Assembly (NCBI GenBank): GCA_945916025.1
Contig: CAMEGD010000038.1
Coordinates: 1-11,627, forward strand
Source of the DNA: an uncultured Clostridia bacterium
GTDB lineage: Bacteria > Bacillota > Clostridia > Tissierellales > Peptoniphilaceae
Direction: 5' to 3'
DNA: 11,627 nucleotides
Part shown: positions 7,081-11,627 of the stretch, piece by piece
Numbering within the stretch: the stretch's first letter is position 1
Layout: every line of letters starts with the position of its first letter
Notes under the pieces: generated by a model
The model's input: only the letters and a program-made list of their open reading frames with translations
What the model was told of the DNA's origin: nothing
Database searches by the model: none
Translations under genes and position numbers: made by a program

Positions 7081-7084
7081 GTCT

Positions 7085-8340
7085 TTATTTTACTCCATCT
7101 TTTAAGTCCTTAACTTCTCCAAGGTCTGGTAACCACAAAGAGATAGCATCTACAAAGTTAGACTTGTCACTCTTTTGACCTGAAATTGTAGATGGAATCT
7201 TTCCCTCTAGTTGCAATCTAATACTTTTTGCCCTTAGAATTATAAATATTTCCAGAGCCCTTACACCTGTCTTATGGTCCTCGTAGGAAATATAAGCTGT
7301 TGGGTTTTTACATATTCATCAATAAGGTCTTCTACATCTTTTAGTGTCTCAGAAAACCTTCCTGATTCAATATAGTCTCTTATAAAAACTCAAAATAAGT
7401 CCTATACCTGGCGAAATATTCCTCCTTCTTCATCAAATTATGATAAAGGGGTCTATTTAACACATTCTCTCCAGAGTTTGGGGTGTCTATTGGAAAGTTA
7501 ATATAAAGATTAGAGTCATTTATAGGATTTGGCATGCCAAGGGAGTAGGTACCATAGGCCAGGTTGTAATCCCAAGGTAGCATACTAAGCCTTCCCTCCT
7601 CTTCATACAAAAAGTAATTGTGGGAAGTCTTTCCAAGATAGGAGTCCAAATTCACAACAAAGACTTGAACTACAAAATACCTAAGGACCTTGTCCACTTT
7701 TATTGCTTCTTCTAAACCTGCTTCCTGATTCAAAACTCTTATGGATCCAATAAGTCTTTTCTTGGCTATGTTACTTACTTTTACCTTAGCATTGTCAAAT
7801 AAGTTTCTGTAAGATGAGAACTTGTCATCTGTATATATTAGCTCGATGTCAAAATTGTCGTGATTTAGGTTTTTGTATTCTGCCTTATAAAGTTTTCCAA
7901 AATTATATCCATAATTTCGTCTTAAAAAGCCATCTTCTATTTCCTCAATAGCTAAAAAAAGTCCATCTTCTTGTCTATTAATTTTTACCCAAGTATATGA
8001 AAACAAAGGTGTATCTACCCCCATAAAGTCCATCATATCAAAGGTAAGGTAGGTCTTTAGATAGGCGTTGTCTTGGAAGGATGCATCTAGGGATAGTTTA
8101 TCCAAATCATAGTAGAACCTTTCTTCATAGTGGTCAAACCTATCATGGCCATATTTTTTGGACAGGTTAAGGGAATTGCTGCCCTTTGGTCTAAAACTTA
8201 CATTATTAAATACTTCATTGTCAATTGCTGCCTTGGCCCTAACATACTCTTCTTATAAAGTATTAGAAAAAAAAGTCCTCAGGATCCTTAATGAAAATTT
8301 CTATATTGTGAACCTTGGACTTATCAAAAAGTTTATTTTC
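7085..8340 (-). pseudogene. CotH-kinase family protein, degraded (5'-truncated, three frameshifts, one nonsense)
   Basis: Three minus-strand frames joined together read as one CotH-like protein (spore-coat/secreted protein kinase fold). In order: LFDKSKVHNIEIFIKDPEDF (8268-8328); a frameshift in a T8 run (8267-8274); SNTL, a TAA codon (8253-8255), then EEYV and NVSFRPKGSNSL, the CotH RPKG motif. The kinase core is open down to 7380. It includes DKLSLDASFQDNAYL, then LDSYLGKTSHNYFLYE, and the catalytic-type LPWDYNLAYGTY. At a T5 run (7384-7388) the frame shifts to IRDYIESGRFSETLKDVEDL, and at an A5 run (7305-7309) it shifts again to TAYISYEDHKTGVRAL, ending at TAA 7085-7087. There is no start codon, signal peptide or RBS at the 5' end, which merges into sigI. 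The stretch between the RPKG motif and DKLSL also looks a few residues short. Intact relatives are exported or wall-associated and act on proteins with ATP. The longest open piece (7380-8105) has only a TTG as a possible start and would lack the N-lobe. Confidence 0.85.
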
Positions 8341-8992
8341 GTACCTGGAAAATTGCTATTAAATACTTCCTATGCCTTTCTATTGTTTTGCTAGAAACTC
8401 CAGTATACTTTGACAAGAGCTTTATTGGAATTTTCTTGTTAGATAGGATTTCCTCTAAAAGAATAGGTTTTTCAATAAGTTAATTACAAATATCTCTACA
8501 AGCCCTAAGGGTCCTATCTTGTTTTGGCATATTTTCTGCTATTTCAGTTAAGATAATGTCAAAATCCTTTAGTTCCTCAGTTAGAAGCAATATTTCTTTC
8601 TTTAAATCACTTTGTAAGTCAAATTCTTGGTAATGGTCCCTTTCATCTTGGATTGTATCCATTAAAGAACCTGAATCTTCATCAAAAATTTCCCTGTCCA
8701 AAGACTCCACTTGATCATGTCTTTTTTGACTCCTGTAATAATCTATTAATCTATTCTTGATAATTACAGATGCATAGGAAATAAAACTGCCCTTGTTTTC
8801 ATTGTAGCTTTGAATTGCTTCATAAAAGGCAATCATTCCTATGCTATATTCATCGTCACTTTCTGTTAGGCTTTTGTTACTAGCCTTTAATCCTTGAGAT
8901 TTTATAAAGGGAATATAATCCCTAATTAGATCTTCAGCACTTGACATGGATTTTTTGGCTTCTCTTATCCTTAGTTCTATATCTTTTGTCAT
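8333..8992 (-). pseudogene. sigI: RNA polymerase sigma-I factor interrupted by an in-frame TAA
   Basis: The first 170 codons match SigI: EDLIRDYIPFIKS (20-32), the sigma region-2 signature DDEYSIGMIAFYEAIQSY (46-63), GSFISYASVIIKNRLIDYYR (68-87), then an acidic linker. A TAA at 8480-8482 ends the frame at Asn170. Reading through it, the same frame continues for 48 codons with the SigI C-terminal region: IEKPILLEEILSNKKIP, then the helix-turn-helix LLSKYTGVSSKTIERHRKYL (192-211), which contacts the -35 element. It ends IAIFQVRK at TAA 8333-8335, where relatives I recall continue with further residues. SigI governs wall or polysaccharide stress genes and is normally paired with the membrane anti-sigma RsgI, which is absent here. 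The start ATG (8990-8992) has only a weak AAGAAG site. The 170-aa product would lack -35 recognition. A sequencing error at one base would restore most of the gene. Confidence 0.82.
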
Positions 8993-9005
8993 AATTACTT
9001 CTTAG

Positions 9006-9041
9006 TATAGGATACGATAGTGAGCCTATATTTTTGGGGTC
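9006..9041 (-). promoter_or_regulatory. Putative sigma-I-type autoregulatory promoter of sigI
   Basis: In the 57-bp gap between sfsA and sigI the minus strand carries GACCCC (9036-9041) and, 19 nt downstream, CGTA (9013-9016), about 20 nt before the sigI start codon. From memory, sigma-I promoters combine a C-rich ACCCC-type -35 with a CGWA -10, and sigI genes are autoregulated; the spacing here is at the long end. The inverted repeat TATAGG/CCTATA (9006-9011, 9025-9030) brackets the CGTA. No sigma-A boxes of comparable quality are visible. Confidence 0.35.
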
Positions 9042-9049
9042 CTCCATAG

Positions 9050-9754
9050 CTATACTTTTTCTAAAATTGGAATTTCTTTATAAAATTCTATTGTGTCCTT
9101 TGTGTTTTTAGTTAAATATGCCCTAGCCTGAACGCCAGAGCTTAAAACTTCATAGAAGGTATCTGAAAACAAGGGGTCCATGGAATAATTTGGTCTAAAA
9201 TAAAGGGGATCTTCCCTAGCTATTAAAAATATAACCATGGCTTCATGTCCTTCTTTTACCAAGGTTTCTAATTCTCTTAGGTGTTTTGTCCCCCTAATAG
9301 TTGGAGCATCAGGAAACATACTAAGTCCCTTTTCTTTCACAAGGTCTACCCCCTTAACTTCTACATAAAGAGACCTATTATCTTTTTTTACTAGCATATC
9401 TAGCCTAGAATCCCCCACCTTTACTTCCCTTTTTAAAAAATCAGGATTTTCCCAACCTGAGATCTCCGAATTTAAAAAGGCATCTGTAACTATCCTGTTT
9501 GGGATTTGGGAATCTAGATTAATAATTATTCCCTTGTGGTCAATGGATATTAGGTCATATTTAGTTTTTCTATTTGGGTTAGTAGATTCTAACAGATAAA
9601 CTTTGGTTCCTGGAACCAGTAATTCCCTCATTCTGCCAGTATTTTTTACATGACAAACTAAAATCTCACCATCAACCTCAACATGACCAATAAACCTATT
9701 AGGTCTTTCAACAAATTTTCCTTCTATCATATTTCCAATGTACTTATATATCAT
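9050..9754 (-). CDS. sfsA: SfsA family DNA-binding/nuclease protein
   Basis: 234 aa, normal length for SfsA (sugar fermentation stimulation protein A). It has an N-terminal OB-like DNA-binding part with EGKFVERPNRFIGHV (11-25) and HVKNTGRMRELLVPG (35-49). The C-terminal nuclease-like part contains DSRLDMLV (115-122), YVEVKGVDL (130-138), FPDAPTIRGTKHL (147-159) and the LIARED strand. Asp119, Glu132 and Lys134 form the D...E-x-K arrangement of PD-(D/E)xK nucleases. The physiological role is poorly settled, despite an original link to maltose gene expression in E. coli. The ATG at 9752-9754 has a weak AGTAGGG site; a second in-frame ATG at 9728-9730 is possible, but the first gives the better family fit. 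The stop lies 57 bp before sigI, so read-through into sigI is possible. No acceptable -35 was found upstream. Confidence 0.93.
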   Translation of the reverse strand: MIYKYIGNMIEGKFVERPNRFIGHVEVDGEILVCHVKNTGRMRELLVPGTKVYLLESTNPNRKTKYDLISIDHKGIIINLDSQIPNRIVTDAFLNSEISGWENPDFLKREVKVGDSRLDMLVKKDNRSLYVEVKGVDLVKEKGLSMFPDAPTIRGTKHLRELETLVKEGHEAMVIFLIAREDPLYFRPNYSMDPLFSDTFYEVLSSGVQARAYLTKNTKDTIEFYKEIPILEKV

Positions 9755-9835
9755 TCTTGCCCTACTTTTCTATTTTTCATCTTATTTTTATATTATTTAG
9801 TAATATTATATAGTATTATTTATTAAAATCAGTAT

Positions 9836-9863
9836 TTGAAAGGAAAGATTAGGGAATTATTAT
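9836..9863 (+). promoter_or_regulatory. Sigma-A-type promoter of the metallophosphoesterase gene, with overlapping dyad
   Basis: TTGAAA (9836-9841, 5 of 6) and TATTAT (9858-9863, 5 of 6) are 16 bp apart. Transcription from about 9870 leaves a leader of only about 11 nt. A near-perfect inverted repeat, ATTAGGGA / TCCTTAAT (9848-9855 and 9863-9870, 7-nt centre), covers the -10 box and could be an operator. Confidence 0.5.
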
Positions 9864-9880
9864 CCTTAATTTAATTTGTT

Positions 9881-10723
9881 ATGACTAAGTTACTTAAATT
9901 TATTTTGCCCTTTGGAATAATCTTCTTAATTATATTTACCTATTTTGGAAATATTAGAATCAAAAAAAGAAACATTACCATAGAAGACAAAAATCTTCCA
10001 GAGGCCTTTGATTCATATAAAATAGCCCATATATCAGATTTTCACAACACAGAATGGAATGGAAAAATCGAAGAATTCTTATTAGAAGAAGATAATCTAG
10101 ATGGTATTTTTATTACTGGTGATTTAATAGACTCTAGAAATCCAGATTTTGACCTTGCATTTAATTTTGTAAAAAAACTAGTGGAAATAGCCCCTACCTA
10201 TTATGTCAGTGGAAACCACGAACTTAGACTTATGGAATACGAAAAATTTTTAAAAACCCTTGAAACTCTAGGGGTAAAAATAATAGAAAACAAGGCTATT
10301 ACTATAGAAAAAAATGGAAGTGAAATTTTAATAATAGGACTTGGAGATGTTACCGGAATAAATAGGATAACTAGTGATGAAAATAATTCTTCCCGTAGTG
10401 ATAGGGTCTTAAAGGAAATTAATCCTCCAGGTAACTATTACAGGATACTCCTTTCCCATAGGCCAGAACTATTTCAAGTTTATAAGGACAATAATATAAA
10501 TCTTACCTTTTCAGGTCATGCCCACGGTGGCCAAATAGTTCTTCCATTTATAGGACCAATACTAGCCCCAAACCAAGGCTTTTTCCCTGATTATACAGAT
10601 GGACTATATGAAGAAGAAAATTCAAAACTTATAGTATCAAAAGGACTTGGAAATTCATCATTTCCCATTAGATTTAATAACAATCCAGATTTAATAATAG
10701 TAGAACTTAAAAAACCAAGGTAG
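9881..10723 (+). CDS. Membrane-anchored metallophosphoesterase (YkuE-like)
   Basis: 280 aa. One N-terminal membrane helix (about residues 5-23) is followed by a calcineurin-like phosphoesterase domain, probably facing outside. All metal-binding blocks are present in order: HISDFHN (50-56, D-x-H), ITGDLID (78-84, GD), VSGNHE (109-114, GNHE), LLSHRPE (190-196) and FSGHAHGGQ (210-218, GHxH). Family members hydrolyse phosphomonoesters or diesters using two metal ions. YkuE-type proteins have been linked to wall or lipid turnover, but the substrate here cannot be named. The upstream frame is closed by TAA at 9872-9874, so the ATG at 9881 is the only reasonable start, yet no Shine-Dalgarno sequence precedes it. 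The last codons form one arm of the terminator. Divergent from sfsA, convergent with the chromate transporter gene. Confidence 0.9.
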   Translation: MTKLLKFILPFGIIFLIIFTYFGNIRIKKRNITIEDKNLPEAFDSYKIAHISDFHNTEWNGKIEEFLLEEDNLDGIFITGDLIDSRNPDFDLAFNFVKKLVEIAPTYYVSGNHELRLMEYEKFLKTLETLGVKIIENKAITIEKNGSEILIIGLGDVTGINRITSDENNSSRSDRVLKEINPPGNYYRILLSHRPELFQVYKDNNINLTFSGHAHGGQIVLPFIGPILAPNQGFFPDYTDGLYEEENSKLIVSKGLGNSSFPIRFNNNPDLIIVELKKPR

Positions 10724-10743
10724 AAATTTATCTCCTTGGTTTT
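10709..10743. terminator. Bidirectional terminator between convergent genes
   Basis: The arms AAAACCAAGG (10711-10720) and CCTTGGTTTT (10734-10743) surround a 13-nt loop that contains the metallophosphoesterase stop codon. On the minus strand the hairpin is followed by six T, making it a strong stop for the chromate transporter transcript. The plus-strand tail is four T. Confidence 0.82.
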
Positions 10744-10745
10744 CC

Positions 10746-11627
10746 TTAGAAAAAGTATCCAAAGACCAGTACTCCCAAAACAATAAGGGGGGCTGGTACT
10801 TTTTTTGTTTTCAACAAAATCATAGTTATTACTAGGATAAAAATATTTTCAAAGGTAATTTCAGTTTTAGATAAGAGGTCTAAGCCAGCAGATGCAAGAA
10901 GTCCCCCTGCAGCTGCAGTAATTCCAGATAAGGATACCTTTATTCCCCTTATCTTTTTTAAGTCTTCCCAAATAGGATAGACAAAGAATATCAATAAAAC
11001 TCCTGGTAAGAAAATTCCCAGTCCACTTGTTAAAGCTCCAAGAATTTGATAGACAACTGATCCTCCTCTAGTTGCCATTCCTCCTGCATAAGCTGAAAAA
11101 CTAAACATTGGTCCAGGTACACCTTGGGATAGGCCAAAGCCTGTCAGAAACTCTTGACTAGTCATAAAGTCATTTACTCCCACAAGCTCTGTATGCATAA
11201 GGGGAACTACAACTTGGCCTCCCCCTATAACTAAATATCCAAAACGATAAAAGCTTTCAAATAAAACTAGTAACCTGGCTCCTATCACTTCCTTTAGGAT
11301 TATTCCTCCTAGGGCAAATATTAAAAATATTATAAAATATGTCCAAGGTGGATTTATTTTTTTCTTTTCCCATAAGTTTTCTTCTTTAGAGGTAAGTATT
11401 TTAACTATAGCTCCAAGTATTAAAACTAAAGGAAAAATAAAGGGCTTCCTAATAAAATAAGTTGTAATTAAAGAAAACAAAAACAAAATCAAGGTCAGTC
11501 TATCTTTTATTACTTTTTTCCCAATCCTATAAGCAGCAAGTAAAATAAAACCTATGGCCATAGGTCCAATATAGTTTAAATAATCTAAAGACAAGTTCCT
11601 ATTTTGAAAAAATCCATACATAAAAGA
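10746..11627 (-). CDS. Chromate transporter (ChrA/CHR family), 5' part missing (window edge)
   Basis: The last 293 codons of a polytopic membrane protein; the frame is open to the window edge, so the Met at 11619-11621 need not be the start. Long-form CHR proteins (about 380-400 aa) hold two related domains. Here the tail of the first domain (first 75 residues or so, hydrophobic) and the whole second domain are visible. Positions counted from the Met at 11621 are FYRFGYLVIGGGQVVVPLMH (124-143), TGFGLSQGVPGPMFSFSAYA (160-179) and FLPGVLL (204-210), followed by the last helices. The FG...GGG...P and Q-G-x-P-G-P motifs are the CHR signatures. These proteins export chromate or, physiologically, may carry other anions such as sulfate. 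The gene ends 3 bp from the bidirectional terminator. No resistance-gene neighbours are visible. Confidence 0.88.
   Translation of the reverse strand, partial: SFMYGFFQNRNLSLDYLNYIGPMAIGFILLAAYRIGKKVIKDRLTLILFLFSLITTYFIRKPFIFPLVLILGAIVKILTSKEENLWEKKKINPPWTYFIIFLIFALGGIILKEVIGARLLVLFESFYRFGYLVIGGGQVVVPLMHTELVGVNDFMTSQEFLTGFGLSQGVPGPMFSFSAYAGGMATRGGSVVYQILGALTSGLGIFLPGVLLIFFVYPIWEDLKKIRGIKVSLSGITAAAGGLLASAGLDLLSKTEITFENIFILVITMILLKTKKVPAPLIVLGVLVFGYFF

Noticed and set aside
8267..8274. Programmed frameshifting at the T8 run as a way to express an intact CotH.
   Set aside because: Even with a shift here, a TAA follows within a few codons, there are two more frameshifts, and there is no start codon, so decay is the simpler reading.
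8158..8394. Plus-strand reading frame of 78 codons across the sigI/cotH junction.
   Set aside because: It is antisense to recognisable SigI and CotH sequence, has no RBS and no family resemblance; it is a by-product of the damaged region.
8993..9049. Small frame beginning ATGGAGGACCCC between sfsA and sigI.
   Set aside because: It has no RBS and overlaps sigI out of frame; the same bases are better explained as a promoter region.
1..11627. CRISPR array, tRNA/rRNA, insertion sequence, phage or defence genes.
   Set aside because: I saw no regularly spaced repeats, cloverleaf-like sequences, transposase or integrase motifs, or terminal inverted repeats on either strand.

Overview
The window is AT-rich, gene-dense bacterial DNA with strong AGGAGG-type ribosome binding sites, A/T-ending codons and short operons. 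It fits a low-GC Gram-positive anaerobe of the Bacillota (Clostridia/Tissierellia type). Indicators are a Firmicutes sigma-I factor, a DUF4330 protein, a CsaB/TagA wall-polymer pair and a clostridial-style phosphotransacetylase. The genus cannot be fixed from the sequence alone.

Left part (1-4899, minus strand): one tightly packed operon whose reading order is right to left. It runs GT4 glycosyltransferase, DUF4330 membrane-anchored protein, unknown 182-aa membrane protein, O-antigen-ligase/Wzy-like polytopic protein, csaB (polysaccharide pyruvyl transferase) and tagA (WecG/TagA glycosyltransferase, cut by the window edge). Neighbouring genes overlap by 4-17 bp or sit 9 bp apart. A -10 TATAAT box lies upstream at 4944-4949. 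Together they look like a pathway that builds and pyruvylates a secondary cell-wall polymer, the kind of ligand that SLH-domain surface proteins bind.

Middle (5004-7080): a divergent PepSY lipoprotein gene ends at a bidirectional terminator shared with a convergent small HExxH metallopeptidase gene. A monocistronic, strongly expressed-looking pta (phosphate acetyltransferase) follows, with its own promoter and a 16-bp-stem terminator.

Decay zone (7085-8992, minus strand): a sigma-I factor gene carries an in-frame TAA before its C-terminal helix-turn-helix. Directly behind it is a badly damaged CotH-kinase gene with no start or signal peptide, three frameshifts and one nonsense codon. The two remnants abut without a gap, so a deletion probably joined them and may have removed an anti-sigma gene. 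A C-rich/CGTA element upstream of sigI resembles a sigma-I-type autoregulatory promoter. This damaged stress-regulator locus is the most unusual part of the window.

Right part (9050-11627): sfsA (minus) and a divergent membrane-anchored YkuE-like metallophosphoesterase (plus). The phosphoesterase converges on the 3' end of a ChrA-family chromate transporter gene (minus, cut by the window edge), with a bidirectional terminator between them. I saw no tRNA, rRNA, CRISPR array, insertion sequence or phage gene.
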